Origin: Flemingiibacterium sp045644145
GTDB lineage: Bacteria > Bacillota > Clostridia > Oscillospirales > CAG-272
Reading direction: 5' to 3'
Assembly: GCA_045644145.1 (NCBI GenBank)
Contig: JAZRGK010000063.1
Span: 1 to 64,000, forward strand
DNA: 64,000 nt
The notes beneath the pieces were generated by a model that saw only the letters and a list, made by a program, of their open reading frames with translations, did no database searches and was not told the DNA's origin. The position numbers and the translations under genes are program-made. Shown piece by piece: positions 17,470 through 27,157 of this stretch; the first letter of the stretch is position 1, and each line of letters starts with the position of its first letter.

Positions 17470-18975
17470 ATGTATCAAAAAGATATTCAAAAGATATGGA
17501 TAGCCACAGGAGAAAAGCGGGTTTACCTCGAACCGTCCATGGCGAACCGTCACGGTCTTATTGCAGGCGCCACAGGTACGGGCAAGACCGTCACTCTTAA
17601 GGTGCTTGCAGAATCGTTTTCGGATATGGGCGTGCCGGTGTTTGTTGCCGATATAAAAGGTGATCTTTCTGGAATGTGCACTAAAGGCGCAGAAAACAAG
17701 CATATTCTCCGCAGTATAGATACGATGGGCATCACCGATTTTAATTATACATCATATCCCGTACAGTTCTGGGATGTGTACGGTAAACAGGGACTTCCCG
17801 TGCGCACCACCGTTTCGGAGATGGGGCCGGAGCTTCTTGCAAGACTCTTAGGGCTTAACGAAGTTCAGAGCGGTATTCTGCGTATCGTGTTCCGCGTTGC
17901 CGATGATAAAAAACTGCTGCTTATAGACCTTAAGGATCTCCGTGCCATGGTTCAGTATGTGGGCGATAATGCCAAGGAATATAAGCTGACCTACGGAAAT
18001 ATATCCGCGCAGTCCGTGGGGGCTATACAGCGTGCGCTTCTTACCCTTGAGGATGAGGGCGGGGAAATATTCTTCGGCGAGCCGTCCCTTGATCTTTCGG
18101 ATTGGATAGACTGGGCAGAGGACGGACGGGGGGTTATGAACATTCTCGAATGTTCTGAATTGTTCCGGCATCCGCTCCTTTACGGTACGTTTCTTCTTTG
18201 GATGCTTTCGGAAATCTACGAGATGCTTCCCGAGGCAGGTGACCTTGAAAAACCGAAGCTTGCGTTCTTCTTCGACGAAGCGCATCTTCTGTTTGACGAT
18301 GCGCCCAAGGCACTTGTAGATAAGGTTGAGCAGGTGACAAGGCTTATACGCTCCAAGGGTGTCAGCGTGTGGTATATTACTCAGAATCCCACCGATATTC
18401 CCGACAGCGTTCTCGGGCAGATAGGAAACCGTGTACAACATGCGCTCCGTGCATATACCCCCAACGATCAAAAGGCGTTAAACGCTGCCGCCAGATCATT
18501 CCGCGCAAATCCTGCATTTGATACCGCCGAAGCTATACAGGCGCTTGGTGTAGGCGAGGCACTTGTTTCAGTGCTTGATTCCGACGGCGTTCCGACGGTG
18601 GTTGAACGGGCAGGTATTCTTCCGCCGAAAAGCAGTATGAAGGCTGTGGACGGGGTGTTGCTCCAAAGCGTTGTGCTGGCAAGCCCCCTGCGTGACAAAT
18701 ACGGCGCAGAAAACGACCGCGAGTCAGCCTACGAGCAGCTTGCCGATGAGCGTGAGCAAACGCTAAAGGCGGAGGCAGCGTCAAAGGAAAAAGAAGAAAA
18801 AGAAAAGACACAAAAGGATAAAGAAAAAACAAAAGCAGCAACAAAAAAGAGAACGTCCTCGGGACGCAGAAAAACCACAGTCATCGAAAGAACTATCAAC
18901 AGTACAGCAAGCACCATTGGACGTGAAATCGGCAAAAAAATAGTGCGTGGGCTATTTGATACATTTTTAAAGTAG
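17470..18975 (+). CDS. HerA-like ATPase, DUF853 family
   Basis: A 501-residue ATPase. The Walker A is GATGTGKTVTL (about residues 33-43), a DIKGDLSGM motif follows, and Walker B is LAFFFDEAHLLFDDA; an Arg-containing QIGNRVQHALR lies downstream. This pattern matches the DUF853 (YjgR-type) branch of FtsK/HerA-like ATPases. The C-terminal 100 residues are Lys/Glu-rich, low-complexity and probably helical, ending in a basic tail. The cellular role of this family is not established; DNA or protein pumping is possible. No NurA or other partner gene adjoins it. Confidence 0.85.
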   Translation: MYQKDIQKIWIATGEKRVYLEPSMANRHGLIAGATGTGKTVTLKVLAESFSDMGVPVFVADIKGDLSGMCTKGAENKHILRSIDTMGITDFNYTSYPVQFWDVYGKQGLPVRTTVSEMGPELLARLLGLNEVQSGILRIVFRVADDKKLLLIDLKDLRAMVQYVGDNAKEYKLTYGNISAQSVGAIQRALLTLEDEGGEIFFGEPSLDLSDWIDWAEDGRGVMNILECSELFRHPLLYGTFLLWMLSEIYEMLPEAGDLEKPKLAFFFDEAHLLFDDAPKALVDKVEQVTRLIRSKGVSVWYITQNPTDIPDSVLGQIGNRVQHALRAYTPNDQKALNAAARSFRANPAFDTAEAIQALGVGEALVSVLDSDGVPTVVERAGILPPKSSMKAVDGVLLQSVVLASPLRDKYGAENDRESAYEQLADEREQTLKAEAASKEKEEKEKTQKDKEKTKAATKKRTSSGRRKTTVIERTINSTASTIGREIGKKIVRGLFDTFLK

Positions 18976-19067
18976 CTTCTGTGAATTTGCGAGAGTATCT
19001 TGCCACAAAGGAGATGGTCAAAAATACACATCTCGGCGGCTGATGAGAGTTTAATATTACCTTTAAT

Positions 19068-19110
19068 GCGGGGAAACCTTTTTTATAAAAAGGTTTCCCC
19101 GTACCTTTTT
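19068..19110 (+). terminator. Terminator after the DUF853 ATPase gene
   Basis: A 16-base near-perfect stem (cggggaaacctttttt / aaaaaggtttccccg) followed by ccttttt. It lies in the 413-base gap between the ATPase and the uracil permease. Confidence 0.75.
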
Positions 19111-19200
19111 CAAAAACTTTAAAACTATATTAATATTAGATAAATTTTTGTGTTATTGGGAATTCTTTTGAAAAAGGTCCTCTTTTTGTTTGGAAAGAGT
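19104..19200. repeat. Possible repetitive extragenic element
   Basis: The words cctttttcaaaa (19104-19115) and ttttgaaaaagg (19166-19177) are inverted and enclose AT-rich sequence. After them comes tttggaaagagtcagagccact. Together with the hairpin before it, this resembles an extragenic repeat of the kind scattered in some gut Clostridia genomes. Only one copy is in this window, so repetition is not shown here. The rest of the gap holds only the uraA promoter. Confidence 0.35.
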
Positions 19201-19299
19201 CAGAGCCACTCCGCATATGCCATTGAATACAAAAAAACTAAACGCTTTTGTTGAAAGTGTGGAAAAATCTCTCCGTTTAAGACGATTATTAATAAACTG

Positions 19300-19328
19300 T
19301 TGACAAATTGCGCCGAATGTGGTATATT
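19300..19328 (+). promoter_or_regulatory. SigA promoter of uraA-upp
   Basis: TTGACA, 17-base spacer, TATATT, 61 bases before the permease start. The short leader shows no PyrR-type attenuator. Confidence 0.8.
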
Positions 19329-19388
19329 ATATGTAGCAAAATTCGACATTTTACTCTCAAATTTTATTATTTTTGGAGGTAAACTCAA

Positions 19389-20771
19389 ATGAAACTTATT
19401 TATGGAGTAAAAGACAAGCCAAAGTTTGGTCAGTTGATCGTATTTGCGATTCAGCACCTTCTTGCAATTATGGCGGCAACAATTGCTGTTCCTGCCATAG
19501 TCGGCAACGGAATGACTGCTTCCGCGGCACTTTTCGGTGCAGGTGCGGGTACTATCATTTATCAGCTTTTCACCAAATTCCGCAGTCCCGTATTCCTCGG
19601 TTCATCTTTTGCATTTATCGGTTCTATGTCCGCAGCATTCGGCGGTGCGGCTTCCATGTCCCTCGGCTATCTGGGACTTTTGATCGGTGCGCTTTTTGCA
19701 GGACTTATTTATGTTATTATTGCGATTGTTGTGAAGTTTGCGGGTACAAACTGGATCGGCAAGCTTATGCCCCCCGTTGTTATTGGCCCCACGGTTGCTC
19801 TCATCGGTCTTTCCCTTGCAGGGGCGGCTGTTAACGATGTGTTCTCTTACGGTGAGAAAATCACATTTGGTACATCAAATTACTTTGTTATGAGCACCAA
19901 TATTTGGGCTTCGGTAATTTGTGCGTTAGTAACACTTATAACGGTTATTCTTTGCTCGGTTTACGGCAAGAAGATGACAAAGCTTATTCCTTTCATTATC
20001 GGTATTCTTTCGGGATATGCTGTAGGTCTTGTATTTACCGTTGTCGGTATCGTGACCGAAAATCCTTCCCTCATGATTATTGATTTTACGCCATTCACGG
20101 CACTGGTTGCAGAGGGCGTAAATCTTAATACATTCATTGCTGTTCCGCAGTTTACGTTCCTTGAAGCCATCAAGGGAACTGATTCCTTTGAATGGTCTTA
20201 CGTTGCAACTGTGGCTGTTGCATATATTCCTGTAGCTTTCGTAGTATTTGCGGAGCATATTGCTGACCACAAGAACCTTTCTTCTATCATCGAGCATGAT
20301 CTTCTTGAAGATCCCGGTCTTCACCGTACACTTCTCGGTGACGGTATAGGTTCTGTTGTTGGCGCGATCTTTGGCGGATGTCCCAATACTACCTACGGTG
20401 AATCGGTAGGATGCGTTGCTATTACCAGAAACGCTTCCGTTGTTACCATCACCGCAACAGCCATACTCAGCATACTCATTTCATTCATCTCCCCCTTTGT
20501 TGCATTTCTCGATTCTATTCCCGGATGTGTGATGGGCGGTGTCTGCATTACCCTTTACGGCTTTATTGCAGTATCCGGTCTTAAGATGATTCAGAAAGTA
20601 AATCTTGAAAATAATGCAAACCTGTTCACAGTTTCGGTTATACTTATTTGCGGTATTGGCGGTATGTCTATGGCAATCGGCAAGGTTACCATTACGGCAA
20701 TTGCCTGTGCGCTTATTCTTGGTATTATCGTAAACCGTATTGTTTCCAAAGCAAAGGAAAGTGAAGAATAA
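19389..20771 (+). CDS. uraA: Uracil permease (NCS2 family)
   Basis: A 460-residue polytopic membrane protein of the nucleobase-cation symporter 2 family, importing uracil. The start MKLIYGVKDKPKFGQ follows a GGAGG site. Family features are VVFAEHIADHKNL (helix 8 Glu region) and GGCPNTTYGESVGCVAIT (helix 10), which form the base-binding site in UraA. The upp gene follows with a one-base overlap, so uptake and phosphoribosylation of uracil are coupled; this supports uracil over xanthine as substrate. Confidence 0.94.
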   Translation: MKLIYGVKDKPKFGQLIVFAIQHLLAIMAATIAVPAIVGNGMTASAALFGAGAGTIIYQLFTKFRSPVFLGSSFAFIGSMSAAFGGAASMSLGYLGLLIGALFAGLIYVIIAIVVKFAGTNWIGKLMPPVVIGPTVALIGLSLAGAAVNDVFSYGEKITFGTSNYFVMSTNIWASVICALVTLITVILCSVYGKKMTKLIPFIIGILSGYAVGLVFTVVGIVTENPSLMIIDFTPFTALVAEGVNLNTFIAVPQFTFLEAIKGTDSFEWSYVATVAVAYIPVAFVVFAEHIADHKNLSSIIEHDLLEDPGLHRTLLGDGIGSVVGAIFGGCPNTTYGESVGCVAITRNASVVTITATAILSILISFISPFVAFLDSIPGCVMGGVCITLYGFIAVSGLKMIQKVNLENNANLFTVSVILICGIGGMSMAIGKVTITAIACALILGIIVNRIVSKAKESEE

Positions 20772-21400
20772 TGAAAAACGTAATAATTTTCGATCATCCG
20801 CTGATTCAGCACAAGACTACGATCATGCGTATGAAATCTACTTCAAATAAGGAATTTCGCGAGAATGTTGAAGAAATAACCATGCTCATGTGTTATGAGG
20901 TGCTCCGCGATCTTCCGCTTGAAGACGTAGAGATCGAAACCCCCATAAAAAAGACTACCCAGAAGATGATTAAAGGCAAGAAGCTTGCTGTCGTACCGAT
21001 CCTGCGCGCAGGTCTTGGTATGGTCAACGGACTTTTGAACCTTGTTCCATCCGCAAAGGTAGGACATATTGGAATGTACCGTGATGAGGAAACGCTTCAG
21101 CCTCATCCTTACTACTGCAAGCTTCCCCCGGATATTGAGGAACGGCTTATTGTAGTTGTTGACCCTATGTTAGCAACGGGCGGCTCGGCTTGCGATGCAA
21201 TTGAGCAGATCAAGCAAAAGGGTGGAAAGCATATCAAGTTCCTCTGCCTTATTGCCGCACCGGAGGGAATAGAAGCTCTTTCAAAGGCACATCCTGACGT
21301 TGAGATCTACTGTGCTAACGTGGATGAGTGTCTTAATGAGAACGGCTATATTGTTCCCGGACTTGGTGATGCTGGCGACAGAATCTTTGGTACGAAGTAA
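20771..21400 (+). CDS. upp: Uracil phosphoribosyltransferase
   Basis: A 209-residue cytosolic salvage enzyme that makes UMP from uracil and PRPP. The PRPP-binding loop is VVVDPMLATGGSA, the typical UPRTase form; LRAGLGMVNG and the C-terminal GDAGDRIFGTK complete the site. The length equals the usual 208-209 residues. The ATG overlaps the permease stop (TAATG). Confidence 0.97.
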   Translation: MKNVIIFDHPLIQHKTTIMRMKSTSNKEFRENVEEITMLMCYEVLRDLPLEDVEIETPIKKTTQKMIKGKKLAVVPILRAGLGMVNGLLNLVPSAKVGHIGMYRDEETLQPHPYYCKLPPDIEERLIVVVDPMLATGGSACDAIEQIKQKGGKHIKFLCLIAAPEGIEALSKAHPDVEIYCANVDECLNENGYIVPGLGDAGDRIFGTK

Positions 21401-21411
21401 AATAAACAGAA

Positions 21412-21449
21412 CAACCACACCGTGCTCATACAACGGTGTGGTTGCTTTT
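21412..21449 (+). terminator. Terminator of uraA-upp
   Basis: An 11-base stem (caaccacaccg / cggtgtggttg) followed by cttttc. Confidence 0.85.
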
Positions 21450-21470
21450 CGCCTTAGATGCTTATACTGC

Positions 21471-22220
21471 TTATTGGTTGCTGCCGTCAGGTGCGTCCCA
21501 CATAATAATTGCTCCTGCGGAGAGAGTGTCAATTTTCGTGCCTGCATATACTCCGTTATATTTCCAAGCGGCATCCACAGTACAAGCTGTTTGCCCGATT
21601 CTGCTCTGGTAAACATACTTTGTAAAGGGGATATATATACGCATGCCTGTGGAATTTATAATTTCTTCAGTAGAGAAGGTGTGAGTGACACCGTCCAAGG
21701 TGAGAGCACCCAGATCAACTCTTGCACCGCAGTTTATGTCATAACATTCAAGTCCCACTTCATATTCAATGGTAACATTTCCGATTATATCAAGCTGACA
21801 GTTGTAGGTTACCACCAAGCGTATTTTTTCGCTTTGCTGTGAAACAAATCTTCCTGTAACGGTTTCGCCGGAAATAAGAGCGTCACCAAGATCAATGATT
21901 CCCGAGATTTCGTCAGGAGCGAAGGTATCCGGCGTATCATCGGTTACGGGTGTATTAGTAACTTCTGCGGGGAGCTGAATGGGATCGCTGTTTGAAATAT
22001 TTTGGGTTTCGGTTTCTGAATCGGCAGTCGGCTCGGTATCAGCCACATCTGAACCCTGAGCGGGCTCGGTGTCCTGCGCTTTGCCCGCAGTGTCCGAATA
22101 AGTTGGCGCATAGATGATTTTGTCACCGGGGGGAGAATTATCGGTATCTTTACCGCATCCTGCCGCTAAAAGGCAGACAATCAGTAAGAAACCGCACAAA
22201 AAGCTTATTTTATTTATCAT
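21471..22220 (-). CDS. Lipoprotein of unknown function
   Basis: A 249-residue exported lipoprotein. The start MINKISFLCGF has an AGAGGTG site six bases upstream; a longer reading begins nine codons earlier without one. The lipobox LAAGC gives the modified Cys near residue 21. Residues about 25-110 are a Thr/Pro/Asp/Glu-rich linker, and the rest is a beta-rich domain ending TLSAGAIIMWDAPDGSNQ. I do not recognise the domain. The gene stands alone and converges with upp. Confidence 0.75.
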   Translation of the reverse strand: MINKISFLCGFLLIVCLLAAGCGKDTDNSPPGDKIIYAPTYSDTAGKAQDTEPAQGSDVADTEPTADSETETQNISNSDPIQLPAEVTNTPVTDDTPDTFAPDEISGIIDLGDALISGETVTGRFVSQQSEKIRLVVTYNCQLDIIGNVTIEYEVGLECYDINCGARVDLGALTLDGVTHTFSTEEIINSTGMRIYIPFTKYVYQSRIGQTACTVDAAWKYNGVYAGTKIDTLSAGAIIMWDAPDGSNQ

Positions 22221-22365
22221 AAAGCACCTCTTTTCATAGCAGTACAAAATAATTGATTATTCGACCTTTTGTGCTCTAAGTATATCAAATCATTATTTTA
22301 TGCATGTGAATAAAATGTAAAAAAACACTCATTAGTTGTTAAGTGGTGAATTACAGTTGAGATCA

Positions 22366-22397
22366 AAAGTTCGCCGAGAGTTAGCAACTCTCGGCGA
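22366..22397 (-). terminator. Terminator of uxaBA
   Basis: A 12-base perfect stem (tcgccgagagtt / aactctcggcga), eight bases after the uxaA stop, followed leftward by acttttg. Confidence 0.8.
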
Positions 22398-22405
22398 TAG
22401 CTGTA

Positions 22406-23776
22406 TTACAGTACGATTCCGTCCTTGAAAATAGATATCTCACGGTAATTGTTCTTCTCATTGGTGGTTTCTTTGCCGGATGCAACTGAGAGGATATAGT
22501 CAAAAAATTCCTCAGTCAAATCATTTCCTTCAAGAACGGGGGATGCATCAAAGTCGATCCAATTTCTCTTAGTAGATGCAAGGCGTGCGTTGGTAGCGAT
22601 TTTTACAGTAGGTACCGGTGCACCCACGGGAGTGCCTCTGCCGGTAGTGAACAGCACCATATGTACGCCTGCCGCAGTAAGATTTGTGATGGCTACGATA
22701 TCGTTGCCTGGACCGTTGAGAAGCGACAGTCCGTTCTTTGTCAGCGTATCGCCATAATCCAACACATCTACAACCTCGGAAAGCCCGCCCTTCTGGATAC
22801 AGCCGAGGGATTTTTCCTCGAGTGTAGTAATACCGCCGGCTTTATTTCCGGGAGAGGGATTTTCATAGATAACCTGGTCGTGCTTTGTGAAGTAATCCTT
22901 GAAATTGTTGATAAGTGCTACAGTCTTGTCAAACAGCTCCCTTGTGCCGCATCTCTTCATAAGAAGATGCTCCGCACCGAACATTTCAGGTACTTCTGTA
23001 AGCACACAGCTTCCGCCGTGTGCAATAAGCTTGTCGGAAAGTCTGCCTACCAAGGGATTTGCGGTGATTCCGGAGAAACCGTCGCTTCCGCCGCACTTAA
23101 GACCAAGTTTGAGCTTTGATACGGGAATCGGCTGACGTGTGAAGGTGTCAGCGTAAGCCTTAAGCTCGTCTATAAGCCGTACTCCTTCGGCAATTTCATC
23201 ATCGAAGTTTTGGCAGTTAAGGAATTTCACGCGCTTTTCATTGTATTCGCCAAGAACTTTCTTGAATTCACCGATATTGTTGTTCTCACAGCCAAGACCG
23301 AGCACCAGAACGCCTGCGGCATTGGGGTGATTTACAAGACCTTTCAGAATCAGTTGTGTTTTTGCATGGTCGTCGCCAAGCTGTGAACAGCCGAAAGGAT
23401 GCTCGAATGCATGCGCGCCCGTAATGGATGCAAGCTGTTTTGCTACCTTGTTGACGCATCCTACAGTTACAACGATCCAGATCTCATTGCGTATTCCAAC
23501 GTCACCATTTTCGCGTACATAGCCCATAAATGTTTTGTCGGTGGGAATATATTCGTTTGGCGTAAATTCGGGGGCATATTCGTAGGTTATATTTCCCGAA
23601 AGGTTGGTTTTCATATTATGGCTGTGGACATGATCGCCTTTTTTTATGTCCTCGGTGGCGTGACCGATAGGATTACCGTATTTTATGATATTTTCACCGC
23701 ACTTGATGTCACAGAGTGCATGCTTGTGACCGCTTGCGAGATCTACTTCCACATTGTCAAATTCGTGTATTCTCAT
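22406..23776 (-). CDS. uxaA: Altronate dehydratase
   Basis: A 456-residue cytosolic enzyme of the UxaA/GarD family that converts altronate to 2-keto-3-deoxygluconate in galacturonate breakdown. An N-terminal SAF-like domain (about 1-75) carries GDHVHSHNM; the C-terminal domain begins GYVRENGDVGIRNEIW and has the conserved GCSQLGDD, LGLGCENNN and GLKCGGSDGFSG motifs for the metal and substrate. It follows uxaB by 17 bases in one leftward operon. Sibling families act on galactarate; the neighbouring tagaturonate reductase supports altronate. Confidence 0.92.
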   Translation of the reverse strand: MRIHEFDNVEVDLASGHKHALCDIKCGENIIKYGNPIGHATEDIKKGDHVHSHNMKTNLSGNITYEYAPEFTPNEYIPTDKTFMGYVRENGDVGIRNEIWIVVTVGCVNKVAKQLASITGAHAFEHPFGCSQLGDDHAKTQLILKGLVNHPNAAGVLVLGLGCENNNIGEFKKVLGEYNEKRVKFLNCQNFDDEIAEGVRLIDELKAYADTFTRQPIPVSKLKLGLKCGGSDGFSGITANPLVGRLSDKLIAHGGSCVLTEVPEMFGAEHLLMKRCGTRELFDKTVALINNFKDYFTKHDQVIYENPSPGNKAGGITTLEEKSLGCIQKGGLSEVVDVLDYGDTLTKNGLSLLNGPGNDIVAITNLTAAGVHMVLFTTGRGTPVGAPVPTVKIATNARLASTKRNWIDFDASPVLEGNDLTEEFFDYILSVASGKETTNEKNNYREISIFKDGIVL

Positions 23777-23793
23777 TGGATTTCTCCCATAAC

Positions 23794-25080
23794 TTAAAGA
23801 TATTTTGAAACCTCGTCCGCAAGGAATGAGAGGTCTTCATCCCACAGAGCCTTGTTTGCAAGAATGGTCTTGACATCAGAGTTTTTCATAAACTCCATAA
23901 CAGCCGCATCATCGTTTGGCATATCGGTCTTGTAGAATGCGATAAGCTTTGCAAAAGACATGAGAAGGTTCTGCGGCATTTCGCCTTTACGCTTGATGTA
24001 TTCAAGCAGGGAGGGAAGCACGCGTACCTTGAATTTGCTTACAGAGTTCAAGGAAATGGATGCGCAGAAATGCTTTATAAAAGGATTTCTGAAGCGCTCA
24101 AACACATTGTCAGCGTAGTCGATAAGTTCGGCTTCGGGAAGGTCAAGAGTAGGGATGATTTCCTCATATACGCACTTCTTAACAAAGGCGGACATCTTTT
24201 CGTTTTCCATGCAATCACCCACGGTTTCAACGCCTTCAAGCATCGCATAGGGGATCATGGAGGTATGTGCGCCGTTTAAGATGCGCACCTTTCTTGTTCT
24301 GTAACGCTCAAGATTATCGGTAACGATAATATTGAGATTTGCTTTATCAAATGGGAATTCATTAACGATACTGTAGGGGCCTTCGATAACCCAAAGGAGA
24401 AACAGTTCGCTTGTATTAACCATGTTGTCCACGTAACCAAGCTCAATAACCTCATCCTTGGGATAGCCGGTAACGATGCGATCAACGAGAGTGTTGCAGA
24501 AGATATTTTCTTTTTCTACCCAAGCGGTGAAAGAATCGCCGAAATTCCACATAGCCGCATAGTCGAGTATGTATTTCTTAAGAGTTGCACCGTTTTTATC
24601 AATAAGCTCGCAGGGAAGGAAGATAAAACCGCCAAGTCCAAGGTCGAAGCGCTCTTTGAGGAGCAGGGTAACCTTTGCGGGGAAAGTTACAGCAGGAGCA
24701 TTCTCCGGCTTGTCGTCAGCGCAGAATGTGATACCAGATTCGGTAGTGTTGGATACAACGAACCTGAAATCCGGATTTTTAGCAAGCGCAAGATAATCGG
24801 CAAAGTTGTCGTATGGCTTAACACAGCGTGTTATAACATCAATCTTCTTCTTGTCAACTACAGGCTTGCCGTCACGAAGACCGCGCATGATATGTGTATA
24901 TACACAGTCCTGCTCCATAAGCCTGTCGCACATACCCTTTTCGATGGGCTGAACAACTACAACGCCTGCATTAAAGTCAGAAGCCTCGTTAGTAAGCTGT
25001 ACGATCCAATCTACAAATCCGCGGAGAAAACCGCCCTCACCGAACTGAATAATTTTTTCGCATCTTGTTGGTTTAGTCAT
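23794..25080 (-). CDS. uxaB: Tagaturonate reductase (altronate oxidoreductase)
   Basis: A 428-residue NAD-dependent enzyme of the long-chain polyol dehydrogenase family that reduces tagaturonate to altronate. The dinucleotide fold starts IIQFGEGGFLRGF; VVSNTTESGI and the C-terminal ILNGAHTSMIPYAML with HFCASISLNSVSKFKVR (substrate and catalytic Lys region) are present. It is first in the operon with uxaA. uxaC and the KDG kinase/aldolase genes are not in the window. Fructuronate reductase (UxuB) is a relative, but pairing with uxaA fits UxaB. Confidence 0.9.
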   Translation of the reverse strand: MTKPTRCEKIIQFGEGGFLRGFVDWIVQLTNEASDFNAGVVVVQPIEKGMCDRLMEQDCVYTHIMRGLRDGKPVVDKKKIDVITRCVKPYDNFADYLALAKNPDFRFVVSNTTESGITFCADDKPENAPAVTFPAKVTLLLKERFDLGLGGFIFLPCELIDKNGATLKKYILDYAAMWNFGDSFTAWVEKENIFCNTLVDRIVTGYPKDEVIELGYVDNMVNTSELFLLWVIEGPYSIVNEFPFDKANLNIIVTDNLERYRTRKVRILNGAHTSMIPYAMLEGVETVGDCMENEKMSAFVKKCVYEEIIPTLDLPEAELIDYADNVFERFRNPFIKHFCASISLNSVSKFKVRVLPSLLEYIKRKGEMPQNLLMSFAKLIAFYKTDMPNDDAAVMEFMKNSDVKTILANKALWDEDLSFLADEVSKYL

Positions 25081-25158
25081 TTTATTTTACCTCGTGTTAT
25101 GATTACATATATCGCGGTGCAGTACAGTAAGCGTGCCGCAGAATCCGCTTATACTTAT

Positions 25159-25187
25159 ATTATCGCATATTTTCATATTGATGTCAA
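25159..25187 (-). promoter_or_regulatory. SigA promoter of uxaBA
   Basis: Read leftward: TTGACA, 17-base spacer, GATAAT, 78 bases before the uxaB start. The long leader leaves room for a regulator site, but none is recognised. Confidence 0.75.
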
Positions 25188-25335
25188 TATATATTCCCAC
25201 AATTTATTATGATTTCTTCCCTTATTTCGGAAAAACTATATCTTGCGGCATTATGTGTACGCGTATTTGGGTAAGATAATTGTTTAATCTAACTAATAAC
25301 ATTGTTACATTATTGTAAAAAATGCTGTGATAATA

Positions 25336-25364
25336 TTGAAAAATATGGTATATGGCGGTATAAT
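25336..25364 (+). promoter_or_regulatory. SigA promoter of the ABC exporter operon
   Basis: TTGAAA, 17-base spacer, TATAAT, 50 bases before the exporter start. It lies in the 334-base divergent gap between uxaB and the exporter, which otherwise holds only AT-rich sequence. Confidence 0.75.
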
Positions 25365-25414
25365 AATTAGGTTATTAACGAGATTTTCTGATTTTTTATA
25401 AAGGGGTGTTTCAT

Positions 25415-27157
25415 TTGATAAAACGGCTTGCCGGATGCATCAGAGAATACAAGCTTCCGAGTATTCTTACGCTGATATTCATAGTCTGCGAAGCAGTCAT
25501 CGAAACATTTATTCCGTTTATCACCGTGGATCTTGTAAACAGTATCAAAGACGGGGTGCAGATGACGGAAATAATAAGAACGGGACTGCTTCTTGTCCTT
25601 ATGGCATGTCTTTCTCTTAGTTGCGGCGGCGTGGCAGGTTTTACATGCGCTAAGGCTTCTGCAGGCTTTGCAAAAAACCTGCGCCATGATATTTTCCGCC
25701 GCATACAGACCTATTCCTTCGAAAATGTGGACAAGTTTTCGTCAACCTCGCTGGTTACACGAATGACTACCGATGTATCAAATGTACAAATGGCGTATAT
25801 GATGCTTATCCGTACCGCTATCCGCAGTCCGCTTATGTTTATCTTTTCAATAATCATGGCATATGTAATGGGCGGAAGACTTGCAACCACCTTTGTGGTT
25901 GTAGTGCCTTTCCTTATCTGCGGACTTATTTTCGTCAGCCGCAAGGCTATGCCTGCTTTCAGACGTGTGTTCCGCAAATACGACCGTCTTAATGAGTCTA
26001 TCGAGGAAAACGTTCGCGGAATGAGAGTTGTAAAGGGCTTTTCAAGAGAAGAATACGAAAAGGCAAAGTTTTTCGATGCCGCAGACGATATTCGCCGCGA
26101 TTTCACTAAGGCTGAGCGTATTGTGGCACTCAACTCCCCCATTATGCAGATATGCCTTTACTTCAACATGATTTTCGTGCTGCTCGTTGGCTCGCAGATG
26201 ATAGTTACAAGCGGCGGTACGGAAATATACGTTGGACAGATATCCGCTATGCTTACCTACGGCATGCAGATACTCATGTCGCTTATGATGCTCTCCATGA
26301 TATATGTAATGCTTACGATGTCATCGGAGTCCATTAAACGCATTTGCGAGGTGCTTGCAGAGGAGCCGGCGCTTAAAAATCCGAAAAATCCGGTTACTTC
26401 TGTTAAAGACGGTTCCATCAGATTTAGGGATGTAAGCTTCAAATATTCCGCAAAAGCGGAAAAGTTCGCCCTTGCGGATATTGATCTTTCCATTGAATCC
26501 GGTATGACTGTCGGAATCCTCGGCGGTACAGGTTCAAGTAAATCCACACTTGTACAGCTCATACCGCGCCTTTATGATGTTACCGAAGGCAGTATAAGCG
26601 TTGGCGGTGTGGATGTCCGCGACTATGATCTTGATACGCTTCGCGGATCTGTTGCCATGGTGCTCCAGAAAAATCTCCTTTTCTCCGGCACTATAAAAGA
26701 AAATCTCAAGTGGGGAAATGCAGACGCAACCGACGAGGAGATTGTTGAGGCGTGCCGCCTTGCTCAGGCGGATGACTTTGTACGCTCTTTTGCAGACGGA
26801 TATGATACGATGATAGAGCAGGGCGGTACTAATGTGTCCGGCGGTCACAAACAGCGTTTGTGTATTGCACGCGCACTTCTTAAGAAGCCGAAGATACTCA
26901 TACTTGACGACTCTACAAGTGCCGTTGACACAAAAACCGACATGCTCATAAGAGAGGGCTTTAAGCGCTATATTCCCGAAACTACGAAAATTATTATTGC
27001 ACAGCGTGTGGCATCAGTTCAGGATGCGGATATTATAATTGTAATGGATAACGGCAGAATATCCGCGGCTGGAACACACAGCGAATTGCTTCAAACAAGT
27101 GAGATATACCGTGAGGTATACACACAGCAAACAAAAGGGGGGGACGGCAATGAATAA
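25415..27157 (+). CDS. ABC exporter half-transporter with degenerate ATP site (subunit 1)
   Basis: A 580-residue membrane protein: six membrane segments (about 1-310) and a nucleotide-binding domain. The start is taken as TTG (MIKRLAGCIREYKLP), eight bases after AAGGGG; a GTG three codons earlier is possible. The ATPase domain departs from consensus: Walker A GGTGSSKST, signature VSGGHKQR, Walker B LILDDSTSAVD with Asp where the catalytic Glu should be, and switch IIAQRVASV with Gln for His. Such changes mark the degenerate half of heterodimeric exporters (TM287/288, BmrCD type). The following gene overlaps it and supplies the normal Glu and His. Substrate unknown; multidrug or lipid export is common. 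Confidence 0.9.
   Translation: MIKRLAGCIREYKLPSILTLIFIVCEAVIETFIPFITVDLVNSIKDGVQMTEIIRTGLLLVLMACLSLSCGGVAGFTCAKASAGFAKNLRHDIFRRIQTYSFENVDKFSSTSLVTRMTTDVSNVQMAYMMLIRTAIRSPLMFIFSIIMAYVMGGRLATTFVVVVPFLICGLIFVSRKAMPAFRRVFRKYDRLNESIEENVRGMRVVKGFSREEYEKAKFFDAADDIRRDFTKAERIVALNSPIMQICLYFNMIFVLLVGSQMIVTSGGTEIYVGQISAMLTYGMQILMSLMMLSMIYVMLTMSSESIKRICEVLAEEPALKNPKNPVTSVKDGSIRFRDVSFKYSAKAEKFALADIDLSIESGMTVGILGGTGSSKSTLVQLIPRLYDVTEGSISVGGVDVRDYDLDTLRGSVAMVLQKNLLFSGTIKENLKWGNADATDEEIVEACRLAQADDFVRSFADGYDTMIEQGGTNVSGGHKQRLCIARALLKKPKILILDDSTSAVDTKTDMLIREGFKRYIPETTKIIIAQRVASVQDADIIIVMDNGRISAAGTHSELLQTSEIYREVYTQQTKGGDGNE

Noticed and set aside
19329..19388. PyrR attenuator before uraA
   Set aside because: Only about 60 bases separate the promoter and start, with no hairpins.
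25081..25414. A small gene in the uxaB/exporter gap
   Set aside because: Short frames there lack ribosome sites; the gap is explained by two divergent promoters.
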